A stretch of DNA of 64,000 nucleotides from Tropicimonas aquimaris (GTDB taxonomy: Bacteria > Pseudomonadota > Alphaproteobacteria > Rhodobacterales > Rhodobacteraceae): NCBI RefSeq assembly GCF_042676185.1, contig NZ_JBHTJT010000023.1, positions 6,581 to 70,580 on the forward strand, read 5' to 3'. Both the position numbers and the translations under genes were made by a program. Positions 25,652 to 34,545 of this stretch are shown here, piece by piece (the first letter of the stretch is position 1; each line of letters begins with the position of its first letter). The notes under the pieces were generated by a model. That model was not told where the DNA came from. It worked only from the letters and a program-made list of their open reading frames with translations, and did no database searches.

Positions 25652-26650
25652 ATGCCGGCTACGTTGAGGGATGTTGCTGAACGCGCGGGCGTATCCCGGT
25701 CCGCGGTGTCGCGCACCTTCACCGACGGGGCGTCGGTCTCGGCCAAGATGCGGCGCAAGGTCGAGAAGGCCGCCGCCGAGCTCGGCTACAGCCCCAACGC
25801 GCTGGCCAGCAGCCTGACCACCGGGCGGACCAAGCTGATCGGGCTGGTGTCGAACAACTTCCACAACCCGATCTTCCTGGAGGTGTTCGATCTGTTCACC
25901 CGCGGGCTGCAGGAACGCGGCCTGCGCCCGCTGCTGGTCAACCTCAGCAACGAGACCGAGCCCGACAGCTCGGTCCGGATGCTGCGGCAATATTCGGTGG
26001 ACGGGGTCGTCGTGGCCTCCTCCACCCTGCCCCCGGCCTTCGCCATGGCGTTCCGCGACGCGGGCATCCCGGTGGTGCACAGTTTCGGGCGGCTGTCCGG
26101 CGCGCCGCAGGTGCATGTGGTGGGGATCGACAACGTGGAGGCGGGGCGGCTTGCGGCGCGGGAGCTGGTGGCGCGCGGCTACGGCCGCGTGGCGATGCTG
26201 GCCGGCCCGGAATCCGCGACCTCGACCCAGGACCGCCTCGCGGGCTTCCTTGAAGAGATAGCGCTGCACCCCGAGATCGCGGTGAGCCACAGCTTTGCCT
26301 CGGCCTATTCGTTCCGCGCCGGCCGCACCGAGATGCAGGCGCTGCTGGCGCAGGGTCCGGCCGAGGCCTATTTCTGCGGCGATGACGTGCTTTCCATCGG
26401 CGCGCTCAGCGCCGTCCGCGATGCCGGTTTGCGGGTGCCGGAGGACATCGGGCTGATCGGGCTCAACGACATGGAAATGGCGGGGTGGGAGAACATCGAC
26501 CTGACCACGATCCGCCAGCCGATTCAGCAGATCATCCGCTCCTCGGTAGAGCTGGTGGTGGCGATGCTGGCGGAGCCGGACCGCTACCCGGAGGCGCGGC
26601 TGTTTCCCTGCACGGTGGTGGAGCGGGGCACGCTGCGACCCCGCCCCTGA
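25652..26650 (+). CDS. LacI-family transcriptional regulator of the inositol genes
   Basis: The 332-residue repressor starts MPATLRDVAERAGVSRSAVSRTFTDG, an HTH of the LacI family followed by the hinge helix SPNALASSLTTGRT. A periplasmic-binding-like effector domain has HNPIFLEVFDLFTRGLQ, VVASSTLPPAF, IGLIGLNDMEMAGW and TTIRQPIQQI. I preferred the ATG at 25652 because GGAGG lies 8 bases upstream; an in-frame ATG at 25634 would add six residues but has a poor ribosome site. The gene is divergent from the transporter operon and its likely operator is in the gap. By context the effector is probably inositol or an intermediate. Confidence 0.92.
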   Translation: MPATLRDVAERAGVSRSAVSRTFTDGASVSAKMRRKVEKAAAELGYSPNALASSLTTGRTKLIGLVSNNFHNPIFLEVFDLFTRGLQERGLRPLLVNLSNETEPDSSVRMLRQYSVDGVVVASSTLPPAFAMAFRDAGIPVVHSFGRLSGAPQVHVVGIDNVEAGRLAARELVARGYGRVAMLAGPESATSTQDRLAGFLEEIALHPEIAVSHSFASAYSFRAGRTEMQALLAQGPAEAYFCGDDVLSIGALSAVRDAGLRVPEDIGLIGLNDMEMAGWENIDLTTIRQPIQQIIRSSVELVVAMLAEPDRYPEARLFPCTVVERGTLRPRP

Positions 26651-26654
26651 TCCC

Positions 26655-27788
26655 TTAACGGAACATCGGCGGACGCGCGTCCACCCAGGCGCCGCCCTGC
26701 CGGGCGGAGGCCACCGCGTTGTGCACCGCCGCCATGGAGCGCACCCCGTCGGCGGCGCTCGGCAGGCCGTCGCGGGTTTCGCCGCGGATCGCGTCGGCGA
26801 GGTCGCAGTAGATGTTGGCCACGGCCAGCGGGAAGCCCTCGGGGTGGGCAATCGCCACCCGGCTCAGGCGTTGCGCATCCGCGTGCAGCCCGCCCTCGCC
26901 CTTTTCGATGATCTGGGTGCGGCCGCCGACGGGCGTGTAGATCAGCTGGTTGGGCTGTTCGCTCGCCCAGCGCAGGCCGCCGGTTTCACCGAAGACCTGG
27001 ATGTCGAACCCGTGCTGCCGGCCGATGGCGACCGAGGAGGTCCAGAGCCGCCCCACGGTGCCGCCCGACATGCGGAAGTTCACCATGGCGTCGTCTTCCA
27101 ACTCGCGGCTGGCGATGGTCGAGGCGAAGTCGGCCGAGAGCTTTTCCACCTCGTCGTCGCAAATGAAGCTCGCCATGTGCAGCGCGTGGATGCCGCAATC
27201 GGCGAACTGGCCCGAGACGCCGGCCATCGCCGGATCATAGCGCCAGCGCACGCGCGGGTTGTCGGCATCGGTCGCGTCGCCGTGGTGGCCGTGGCTGAAG
27301 TTCGTCACCACCAGCCGCACCTTGCCGATCTCGCCGGCGCGGACCATGGCGCGGGCCTGCCGGACCATCGGGTAGGCCGAGTAGCAGTAGTTGACCGCGC
27401 AGATCTTGCCGGAGGCCTGCGCCACCTTCACGATCTCCTCGCCTTCCTCGACCGTCATGGTCATGGGTTTTTCGCAGAGCACGTTGAACCCGGCCTCGAG
27501 GAACGCCCTGGTGATCTCGAAATGCGTCGAGTTGGGCGTGGCGACCGTCACGAGGTCGATCCGGTCGTCGCGGCCGGTCTCGCCGGCCAGCATCTCTTTC
27601 CAGTCGCCATAGGCACGGTCGGCGGCAATGCCGAGCCGCTGCGCGTAGTCGCGCCCCGCCTCGGGACGGTGATCCAGCGCGCCGGCAGCAAACTCGAAAT
27701 GCCCGTCGGCCAGAGCGCCGAGACGGTGCGCGGGCCCGATCTGGCTGCCTTCGCCGCCACCGATCATGCCCCATTTCAACTTGGTCAT
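26655..27788 (-). CDS. Gfo/Idh/MocA-family oxidoreductase
   Basis: The 377-residue NAD(P)-dependent dehydrogenase has MIGGGEGSQIGPAHRLG at the N terminus, the conserved EKPMTMTVEEGE (catalytic Lys within EKP), and a C-terminal beta-sheet domain with SGQFADCGIHALHMASF, supplying Asp and His. It is the last gene of the three-gene operon with iolG-like and iolE, 11 bases after the iolE stop. Members of this family next to iol genes oxidise myo-, scyllo- or chiro-inositol or related sugars. Which of the two dehydrogenases here acts on myo-inositol cannot be read from sequence. Its stop is 5 bases from the end of the convergent regulator gene. Confidence 0.92.
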   Translation of the reverse strand: MTKLKWGMIGGGEGSQIGPAHRLGALADGHFEFAAGALDHRPEAGRDYAQRLGIAADRAYGDWKEMLAGETGRDDRIDLVTVATPNSTHFEITRAFLEAGFNVLCEKPMTMTVEEGEEIVKVAQASGKICAVNYCYSAYPMVRQARAMVRAGEIGKVRLVVTNFSHGHHGDATDADNPRVRWRYDPAMAGVSGQFADCGIHALHMASFICDDEVEKLSADFASTIASRELEDDAMVNFRMSGGTVGRLWTSSVAIGRQHGFDIQVFGETGGLRWASEQPNQLIYTPVGGRTQIIEKGEGGLHADAQRLSRVAIAHPEGFPLAVANIYCDLADAIRGETRDGLPSAADGVRSMAAVHNAVASARQGGAWVDARPPMFR

Positions 27789-27799
27789 CTGTCCGTTCC

Positions 27800-28693
27800 T
27801 TACTTGAAACCGATGGATTCGAGGTATTCGCGGTTGGCCCGCGCGTCGTCGATCGGGCTGACGTCGAGCGTCGGGTCGCAATCCTGCTCGACCGTGCACC
27901 AGCCTTCGAAACCCGCGTCCAGCAGCACCTGGCGCACCGCCGGGAAATCGACGTCGCCCTGGCCGAGGTTGCAGAAGATCCCCTGCCCGCAGGCGTCGTA
28001 GAAGCCGGTGCGCCTGTCGATGACCTCGGCCTTCACTTTGGGGTCGATGTCCTTGAAGTGCATGTAGGAGATCCGGCCAATGTGCTTCTTCATGAAGGCA
28101 ACCGGGTCGAAGCCCGCGTAGGAATGGTGGCCGGTGTCGAAGCAGATCTTGAGGATCGTCTCGTCGATCTCGTCCAGAAGGCGCTCAAGCTCCGGTTCGA
28201 AATCCATGAAGCCGGCCGCGTGGGCGTGGATGCCCACGGTCAGCCCGTATTCCTCGGTGCCGATCCGGGCGCTTTCGGCGAGACGGTCGCGGAAGGCGGT
28301 CCATTCGGCCTTGTCCATCTGCTCGGCCTCGGAGGCGCGACCGGCGGTGGGGGCGCGGCGGGGCGAGATGGAATCGATCAGCACCAAGTGCTGCGCGCCA
28401 TGCGCCCGGAGCGCCCGCGCGGTGCGATGGGTGGCGTTCAGCACGTCGTCCCAGGCATCTGGGTCGTGGTAGGGGCGAAAGACCACGCCGCCGATCAGCT
28501 CCAGCCCGTTGTCGGCCAGCGCCGCGCCGAGGATCGCCGGATCCTCGGGCATGAAGCCCACGGGGCCGAGCTCGATGCCCTTGTAACCGGCCTCGGCGCA
28601 GTCCTTCAGCACGCTCTGCCAGGTCGGATTGCGCGGATCATCGGCAAATTCCACACCCCAGGAACAGGGCGCGTTTCCAATGCGGATTGTCAT
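27800..28693 (-). CDS. iolE: 2-Keto-myo-inositol dehydratase (IolE-like TIM barrel)
   Basis: The 297-residue xylose-isomerase-like TIM barrel starts MTIRIGNAPCSWGVEF. It carries YKGIELGPVGFMP, HAHAAGFMDFEPELERLL, CFDTGHHSYAGFDPV, ISYMHFKDIDPKV, with Glu/Asp/His ligands for a metal, and CTVEQDCDPTL. In the inositol pathway IolE dehydrates 2-keto-myo-inositol to 3D-(3,5/4)-trihydroxycyclohexane-1,2-dione, the substrate of IolD. The assignment rests on fold plus operon context, because the family also contains epimerases. A purine-rich AAAGG site precedes the ATG at 28693. Confidence 0.85.
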   Translation of the reverse strand: MTIRIGNAPCSWGVEFADDPRNPTWQSVLKDCAEAGYKGIELGPVGFMPEDPAILGAALADNGLELIGGVVFRPYHDPDAWDDVLNATHRTARALRAHGAQHLVLIDSISPRRAPTAGRASEAEQMDKAEWTAFRDRLAESARIGTEEYGLTVGIHAHAAGFMDFEPELERLLDEIDETILKICFDTGHHSYAGFDPVAFMKKHIGRISYMHFKDIDPKVKAEVIDRRTGFYDACGQGIFCNLGQGDVDFPAVRQVLLDAGFEGWCTVEQDCDPTLDVSPIDDARANREYLESIGFK

Positions 28694-28706
28694 GTTGTCG
28701 AGCCTT

Positions 28707-29816
28707 TCAACTCTGGTCTGAAGGGAGGTCGCGCCACGTCCGGTTCCGTGCGGAGGCGATCGCGGCATGGACGATCCGGACGACCTCGAGGCCGTCGCGG
28801 AAGGTGGGCCAGACGGGGTCCCCCGTCTCGATGGCGCGCAGGAAGTCCCGGGCCTCGATGATGATCTGGTCCTGGTAGCCGGTGCCGTGGCCCGGCCCCT
28901 GGCAGAACGGCAGGTAATCGGGATGCGCCGGGCCGGTCAGGATCTTGCGGAAGCCGCGCTCGGCCTCCGGCCCCTCGGCCCGGTAGAGCCAGAGCGCGTT
29001 CTGGTCCTCCTGGTCGAAGCGCAGCGCGCCGCGCGTGCCCGTCACCTCGTAGGTATAGCCCATCTTGCGCCCGGTCTGGATGCGGCTGAAATGCATATGG
29101 CCCATGGCGCCGCTGGCAAAACGGCACATCAGCTGCGCCTGGTCGTCGTTGGTGACCTTGCCGCCGGGGCGGTCGGTGTGGACCGTCTCGACCTCGGCGA
29201 TCAGCGAGGCGACAGGCCCCATGAGCGCAAGCGCGGCGTTGATCATGTGCGGGGCAAGGTCGCCCATTGTGCCGTTGGCCATGCCGTCGGTCCGCCAGGT
29301 CGCCGGTGCCTGCGGGTCGGCGTAGAAATCCTCGGTATGCTCGCCGCGGAACCAGGTGATCTCGCCCAGCTCGCCGTCGGCGATCAGCTTGCGGGCGTAC
29401 TGGCTGGCGGGCGTTCGGATGTAGTTGTAGCCGACCATGTTGACCTGCCCGCTGGCCTCGGCGGCCGCGACCATCGCCTCGGCATCCTCCAGCGATGCGC
29501 CCATCGGCTTTTCGCAGAACACCGGCTTGCCGAGGGCAAAGGCCGTCTCGGCGATCTGGCGGTGCAGGGCCTGCGGCGTGGCGATCACGATCGCCTCGAT
29601 CGCCGGATCCTCGACCAGCACGCGCCAGTCGGCGGTGGCGCGGGCGAAACCGAAGGCCCGGGCATAGCGCTCGGCCGAGGCCTGGCTGCTGGCGCAGATC
29701 ATCTCGAGCCGGGGCCGCAGGCCGGTGTCGAACACCGCGCCCACGGCGGCCATGGCGACGGAATGGGCCTTGCCCATGTAGCCCCCGCCCAGGATTCCGA
29801 TTCCGATTTGTCGCAT
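28707..29816 (-). CDS. iolG: Inositol 2-dehydrogenase-like Gfo/Idh oxidoreductase
   Basis: This 369-residue protein starts MRQIGIGILGGGYMGKAHS with a Rossmann GGGYMG loop. It has VFCEKPMGASLEDAEAMV with the catalytic Lys and GTMGDLAPHMINAALALMG in the substrate domain. It is the first gene downstream of the second palindromic operator and heads the operon with iolE. I assign it as the probable myo-inositol 2-dehydrogenase from that position, but the paralogue at 26655 could hold this role instead. The frame is open a further 12 codons upstream into the operator region; the ATG at 29816 has GGAGGAG about 13 bases upstream. Confidence 0.8.
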   Translation of the reverse strand: MRQIGIGILGGGYMGKAHSVAMAAVGAVFDTGLRPRLEMICASSQASAERYARAFGFARATADWRVLVEDPAIEAIVIATPQALHRQIAETAFALGKPVFCEKPMGASLEDAEAMVAAAEASGQVNMVGYNYIRTPASQYARKLIADGELGEITWFRGEHTEDFYADPQAPATWRTDGMANGTMGDLAPHMINAALALMGPVASLIAEVETVHTDRPGGKVTNDDQAQLMCRFASGAMGHMHFSRIQTGRKMGYTYEVTGTRGALRFDQEDQNALWLYRAEGPEAERGFRKILTGPAHPDYLPFCQGPGHGTGYQDQIIIEARDFLRAIETGDPVWPTFRDGLEVVRIVHAAIASARNRTWRDLPSDQS

Positions 29817-29845
29817 GATCGAGCCTGCTCCTCCCTCAGATTCAA

Positions 29846-29863
29846 TTTGCAACCGGTTGCAAA
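29846..29863. promoter_or_regulatory. Palindromic LacI-family operator 2 with overlapping -35
   Basis: TTTGCAACCGGTTGCAAA is a perfect 18-bp palindrome that contains the same 16-bp core as the site at 25552. On the plus strand TTGCAA (29847) is followed after 16 bases by TATCCT (29869-29874), a plausible -35/-10 pair for iolD, so bound repressor would block polymerase. It lies between the divergent iolG-like and iolD genes. Confidence 0.8.
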
Positions 29864-29943
29864 ATTGTTATCCTCGGAATCAGGATCGTGCAAGCGGCAA
29901 TCGGAGGAGAGGGCCGCGATGACCACCCGGGAGATAGCAACGC

Positions 29944-31809
29944 ATGAGCGACGAGACATATCGGCTGACAACGGCGCAGGCCATTGTCCGCTGGCTGGCG
30001 AACCAGTTCATCGAGATCGACGGAACCGAGTACCGGCTGTGCGGCGGCGGCTTCGGGATTTTTGGCCATGGCAACGTGACCTGCCTTGGCGAGGCGCTCT
30101 ACGCGCATCGCGACGCGCTGCCGCTCTATCGCGGGCAGAACGAGCAGAGCATGGGATTCGCCGCCGCCGCCTATGCCAAGACCTGGCTGCGCCAGCGGTT
30201 CATGTTCTGCACTGCCTCGGCGGGTCCGGGCACCTCGAACCTGGTGACCTCCGCTGCGCTGGCCCATGCCAACCGCCTGCCGATGCTGATGCTCTGCGGC
30301 GACACCTATGCCACCCGCCTGCCTGACCCGGTACTGCAGCAGATGGAGAATTTCGGTGACCCGACGCTGGGCGTGAACGACGCGTTCCGACCGGTCAGCC
30401 GCTACTGGGACCGGATCACCCACCCCGCGCAGGTGATCCAGTCGCTGCCCGCCGCCATCGCCACGCTGCTCGACCCCGCCGATTGCGGCCCGGCCTTCAT
30501 CGGCCTGCCGCAGGACGTGCAGGGCTGGAGCCACGACTACCCCGCCGTCTTCTTCGAGAAGAAGGTGCACCGCATCCGCCGCGTCAGCCCCGACGCCGAG
30601 GAGATCGCGGATGCTGCCGCGCTGCTGAAATCCGCCGCGCGGCCGATGATCATCGCCGGCGGCGGCGTGCAGTATTCGCGTGCCGTGGCGGACCTGACCG
30701 CCTTTGCCGAGGCGCATGACATCCCGGTGGTCGAGACCATCGCCGGCCGCGCCAACATGGTGGCGACCCACCCACTCAACATCGGCCCCATCGGCGTGAC
30801 CGGCTCCGACAGCGCCAACGCCATTGCCGAGCAGGCGGACGTGATCCTTGCCGTGGGCACGCGGCTTCAGGATTTCACCACCGGCTCCTGGACGGCCTTT
30901 GCCAGGGACGCGCGGATCGTCTCGATCAACGCCGCCCGCCACGACGCCGGCAAGCACCGGGCGCTTCCGGTGGTCGGCGATGCGAAACGGGCGCTGGAGG
31001 CGCTCGGCGCGGCGATGGCGGGGTATCGCGCCCCGGAGAGCTGGACCGAGCTGGCGCGGCGCGAGCGCGCCTGCTGGGACGCCTACGTGGCCGAGAACGT
31101 GTCGCACGGCAACAAGCCAAATTCCTACGCCCAGGCGATCGGCACGGTAAACGCGCTCTGCGATCCGCGCGACCGGATCGTGACCGCCTCGGGCGGGTTG
31201 CCGGCCGAGATCACCGCCAACTGGCGGACACTCGACACCGGCACCGTCGACGTGGAGTTCGGCTTTTCCTGCATGGGCTACGAGGTGGCCGGCGGCTGGG
31301 GCGCGCGGATCGCGCAATCCGAGCGCGAGCCGGACAAGGACACCATCGTGTTTGTTGGTGACGGCGCCTACATGCTGATGAATTCCGACATCTATTCCTC
31401 GGTCCTGACCCGAAAGAAGATGATCGTGCTGCTGCTCGACAACGGCGGCTGGGCGGTGATCAACAAGCTGCAGAACAACGTCGGGTCGGAGAGCTTCAAC
31501 TGCCTCTACGAGGACGCCCCGACGATCCCCGAGCCTTTCGACGTCGATTTCGAGGCCCATGCTGCTGCAATGGGCGCGACGGCCGAGACGGTGGAGAATG
31601 CCGAGGAACTGGGCGAGGCGTTCAAGCGGGCCAAGGCCTCGGACAAGACCTACGTGATCTGCATGAAGGTCGCGGCCTATGGCGCCTGGACCGACAAGGG
31701 CCACACCTGGTGGGAATGCGGCACGCCTGAGGTCAGCGAGAGCGAAAAGGTCCGCGCGGCCCACGCGGAGTGGGAATCGGCCCGCCCCCGGCAGAGGCAG
31801 GGCGTGTGA
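29944..31809 (+). CDS. iolD: 3D-(3,5/4)-trihydroxycyclohexane-1,2-dione hydrolase
   Basis: The 621-residue thiamine diphosphate enzyme opens the cyclic diketone to 5-deoxy-glucuronate. It has the three ThDP domains: an N-terminal part with GGGFGIFGHGNVTCLGEAL and RGQNEQSMGFAAAAYAK (the conserved Glu), a central part with IIAGGGVQYS, and a C-terminal binding motif GDGAYMLMNSDIYSSV with LLLDNGGWAVINKLQ. The length matches IolD. It leads the plus-strand operon; its TGA overlaps the iolC ATG by one base. Expression is probably controlled through the operator about 80 bases upstream. Confidence 0.96.
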   Translation: MSDETYRLTTAQAIVRWLANQFIEIDGTEYRLCGGGFGIFGHGNVTCLGEALYAHRDALPLYRGQNEQSMGFAAAAYAKTWLRQRFMFCTASAGPGTSNLVTSAALAHANRLPMLMLCGDTYATRLPDPVLQQMENFGDPTLGVNDAFRPVSRYWDRITHPAQVIQSLPAAIATLLDPADCGPAFIGLPQDVQGWSHDYPAVFFEKKVHRIRRVSPDAEEIADAAALLKSAARPMIIAGGGVQYSRAVADLTAFAEAHDIPVVETIAGRANMVATHPLNIGPIGVTGSDSANAIAEQADVILAVGTRLQDFTTGSWTAFARDARIVSINAARHDAGKHRALPVVGDAKRALEALGAAMAGYRAPESWTELARRERACWDAYVAENVSHGNKPNSYAQAIGTVNALCDPRDRIVTASGGLPAEITANWRTLDTGTVDVEFGFSCMGYEVAGGWGARIAQSEREPDKDTIVFVGDGAYMLMNSDIYSSVLTRKKMIVLLLDNGGWAVINKLQNNVGSESFNCLYEDAPTIPEPFDVDFEAHAAAMGATAETVENAEELGEAFKRAKASDKTYVICMKVAAYGAWTDKGHTWWECGTPEVSESEKVRAAHAEWESARPRQRQGV

Positions 31810-32792
31810 TGAGCAGCCTGATGGACGGCATCCGCAAGAACAGCTTCGTGGTCTTCGGCCGCGCCGGCATGGACATGTTCGCCGACCCGCCGGGCACCAA
31901 GGCCGAGCACGCGGAGAGCTTCCGCTCGGATCTCGGCGGCTCCTCGGCCAACATCTGCGCCGGGCTGTGCAAGCTGGGCGCGCGCTCGGCGCTGGTGACC
32001 TCGATCTCGGACGACGCGGTGGGCCGGTTCTGCCGCAACCGGCTGGCGCATTACGGGGTGGAGACGCAGTATCTTCGCTCGCTGCCGGGCGAGGCGCGGA
32101 TCTCGCTGGCGGTCTACGAGAGCACGATGGAGGATTTCCAGCTGGTGATCTATCGCAACAACGCGGTGGATTTCCAGGTGACCGAGGCCGATGTGGACCG
32201 GGTGGATTACGGCGATTTCGGCGCGCTGATCACCGCCGGCACCGTCTTTGCTGCCGAGCCGTCGCGCGGCTCCACGTTCCGCGCCTTCGAAAACGCACGC
32301 AAGGCCGGCCTGCCGGTGATCTTCGACATCGACTACCGGCCCTATTCCTGGCCTTCGCCGGAGGTGGCTGCCGAGGTGCTGTCCCGCGCCGGCGAGGAGA
32401 GCGACCTGATCGTCGGCAACGACGAGGAGTTCGGCTTCATGGCCGGCGGCATCGACAAGGGGCTGGACAAGGCGCGCGAGCTGGCCTCCCGGCCCGGCCG
32501 CATCGTGATCTACAAGATGGGCCACGAGGGCGCGGTGACGCTCGCCGACGGCCAGGAGATCCGCACCGGCATCTACCCCGTCACCGCCGTGAAGCCCAAC
32601 GGCGCCGGCGACAGTTTCATGGCCGGCCTTCTGGCGGGGCTGGCCGAGGGGCGCGACCTGCGCGACGCGGTGCTCCGCGGCTCGGCCTGCGCCTCGATCG
32701 TCGTTTCGCAGCCCGGCTGCGCCCCCGCCATGCCGACGACGGAGGCGCTGGAGCGTTTCCTCGCCAGCCACCCCGGCCCGACCCCGGTCTAA
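31809..32792 (+). CDS. iolC: 5-Dehydro-2-deoxygluconokinase
   Basis: The 327-residue PfkB-family kinase phosphorylates 5-dehydro-2-deoxy-gluconate. It shows VFGRAGMDMFADPPGT near the N terminus, the PfkB motif GGSSANICAGLCKLG, FDIDYRPYSWPS and the C-terminal anion-hole motif VKPNGAGDSFMAGLLAGL, with the catalytic Asp. The start ATG overlaps the iolD stop (TGATG); another ATG lies 12 bases on but would lose conserved coupling. iolB follows after 14 bases. Confidence 0.94.
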   Translation: MSSLMDGIRKNSFVVFGRAGMDMFADPPGTKAEHAESFRSDLGGSSANICAGLCKLGARSALVTSISDDAVGRFCRNRLAHYGVETQYLRSLPGEARISLAVYESTMEDFQLVIYRNNAVDFQVTEADVDRVDYGDFGALITAGTVFAAEPSRGSTFRAFENARKAGLPVIFDIDYRPYSWPSPEVAAEVLSRAGEESDLIVGNDEEFGFMAGGIDKGLDKARELASRPGRIVIYKMGHEGAVTLADGQEIRTGIYPVTAVKPNGAGDSFMAGLLAGLAEGRDLRDAVLRGSACASIVVSQPGCAPAMPTTEALERFLASHPGPTPV

Positions 32793-32806
32793 CAAGAGAA
32801 GACACC

Positions 32807-33649
32807 ATGCATATCCCTCCTCATGACAACCAGAACCGCCCGATCGTCGATGTCGATGACGCAACCGTGCCGCTCAACTATTTCAACATCGTCAAGCTGA
32901 AGAAGGGCGACGCCTTCGAGTACCAGGTGCCGGGCTACGAGACCTGCATCGCGCCGGCGACCGGCACGGTGGACGTGGACGTGGAGGGCGTGGGCTTTGC
33001 CGCGCTCGGCAACCGCCGCCTCGACGTCTGGGACGGCGAGCCCGAGGGCGTCTATGTGCCGTCGGGCGCCAGGGCACGAATGGTCTGCATTTCCGATGAG
33101 GCGGAGGTGTTCGTCGCCGGCGCGAAGTTCGACGAGGTTCTGGAGCCCTTCGACGTGCGCGCCGACGGGCTCGACGTCGTGCAATACGGATCGGACGACA
33201 CCAAGACCCACCGCAAGATCAAGCACATCCTCGGGCAGAAACAGCACGGCAAGGTCGGCCGGCTGCTGGTGTCGGAGCTGTTCACGGTCGGCCAGGGCGG
33301 CTGGTCCGGCTTCCCGTCGCACAAGCACGACACCGACCGGCTGCCCGACGAGACCCGCCACGATGAGACCTACAACTTCCGCTTCCGGCCGAACTACGGC
33401 TCCGGCGTGCAGATGCTCCAGCGCGTCGACAACGAGCCGGGCGAGGCCTACCACATCATGGACGGCTCCACGATCCTGCTCGACAAGGGCTATCACCCCT
33501 GCTGCGTGCTGCCCGGCTACGAGATGTATTACTTCACCATCCTCGGCGGTCTGAGCCAGCGCTCACTGGTGCAGTATTTCCAGCCGACCCATGCCGCGCA
33601 GCTCGACACGATCCCGGGCATCAAGGACATGGTGGCGAAGTTCAAATGA
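32807..33649 (+). CDS. iolB: 5-Deoxy-glucuronate isomerase
   Basis: The 280-residue double cupin enzyme isomerises 5-deoxy-glucuronate to 5-dehydro-2-deoxy-gluconate, the IolC substrate. It has the family pattern GGWSGFPSHKHDTDR with metal-binding His, DETYNFRFRP and YHPCCVLPGYEMYYF in the second cupin. GAGAAG lies 6 bases before the ATG at 32807. The stop overlaps the next start by ATGA. Confidence 0.93.
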   Translation: MHIPPHDNQNRPIVDVDDATVPLNYFNIVKLKKGDAFEYQVPGYETCIAPATGTVDVDVEGVGFAALGNRRLDVWDGEPEGVYVPSGARARMVCISDEAEVFVAGAKFDEVLEPFDVRADGLDVVQYGSDDTKTHRKIKHILGQKQHGKVGRLLVSELFTVGQGGWSGFPSHKHDTDRLPDETRHDETYNFRFRPNYGSGVQMLQRVDNEPGEAYHIMDGSTILLDKGYHPCCVLPGYEMYYFTILGGLSQRSLVQYFQPTHAAQLDTIPGIKDMVAKFK

Positions 33650-34488
33650 CCCTCGCGACCTTGTCCGACGTCCTGCAACCGGCGCTGAAACAGGGCTACG
33701 CGGTCGGCGGGCTGGTGACGCTCGGCTGGGAGGACATGCGCGCCTACGTGGCCGCCGCCGAGGCCGAGGGCTGCCCGGTGATCCTGCAGGCCGGGCCGAG
33801 CTGCCGGGAGCACACGCCGTTGCCGGTGCTGGGCAGGATGTTCCGGCATCTGGCCGAGCAGGCGAGCGTGCCGGTCGTGGCGCATCTCGACCACGGCTAC
33901 ACGCTGGAGGAGTGCCGCGCGGCGCTCGATGCGGGCTTCACCTCGCTCATGTTCGACGGCTCCCGCAAGCCGCTGGCCCAGAACATCGACGAGACCGCGA
34001 CGATTGCCGAGATGGCCCATACGGCCGGGATCTCCTGCGAGGGGGAAATTGGCTTTGTGGGCTATTCGGGCGGCGAGACCTCCGCCGGAACAGACCCTGA
34101 TGAGGCCGCGCGCTTTGCCCGCGAAACCGGAGTGGACGCGATGGCGATCTCGGTCGGCAACGTGCATCTCCAGCAGGAGAGCGGCGCGGGGCTCGACGAG
34201 GCGCGCATCCGCGCCATCGAGGCGGTGACGGAAGTGCCGCTGGTGATCCACGGCGGCTCCGGCGTGCCGGTGGCGCAGCGCACCGCACTCGCCCGCGGCT
34301 CAAACATCTGCAAGTTCAACATAGGGACCGAGTTGCGCATGGCCTTTGGCGCGGCGCTGCGCGAGGCCGTCAACCGCGATCCGGACCGGTTCGACCGGGT
34401 GCAGATCCTGCGCGAGACCCACGATCCCGTGGTGGCCGCCACGCGGCAGGTCCTGCGCGCCTTTGGAGCGCCCGTCGCGCGCCCATGA
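33646..34488 (+). CDS. iolJ: Class II aldolase, IolJ-type
   Basis: The 280-residue class II fructose-bisphosphate/tagatose aldolase has the zinc ligands and active-site motifs AHLDHGYTLEECRAAL, SLMFDGSRKPLAQN, the conserved GEIGFVGYSGGE, VGNVHLQQ, HGGSGVP and KFNIGTELR. In this context it should cleave 2-deoxy-5-keto-gluconate 6-phosphate to dihydroxyacetone phosphate and malonate semialdehyde, the last step before IolA. The alternative is a generic FBP aldolase. It overlaps iolB and closes the operon, followed by a stem-loop. Confidence 0.88.
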   Translation: MTLATLSDVLQPALKQGYAVGGLVTLGWEDMRAYVAAAEAEGCPVILQAGPSCREHTPLPVLGRMFRHLAEQASVPVVAHLDHGYTLEECRAALDAGFTSLMFDGSRKPLAQNIDETATIAEMAHTAGISCEGEIGFVGYSGGETSAGTDPDEAARFARETGVDAMAISVGNVHLQQESGAGLDEARIRAIEAVTEVPLVIHGGSGVPVAQRTALARGSNICKFNIGTELRMAFGAALREAVNRDPDRFDRVQILRETHDPVVAATRQVLRAFGAPVARP

Positions 34489-34494
34489 ACGCCA

Positions 34495-34534
34495 CGGGGC
34501 CCCGGCTGCTTTCGCGACCGGCGCCCCGCTTCTT
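34495..34534. terminator. Stem-loop between convergent iolJ and dctM
   Basis: CGGGGCCCCGG (34495-34505) pairs with CCGGCGCCCCG (34518-34528), with one mismatch, across a 12-base loop; CTTCTT follows on the plus strand. It fills the 57-base gap between the iol and TRAP operons and could stop transcription from both sides. Confidence 0.6.
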
Positions 34535-34545
34535 GCACTGCCCGA

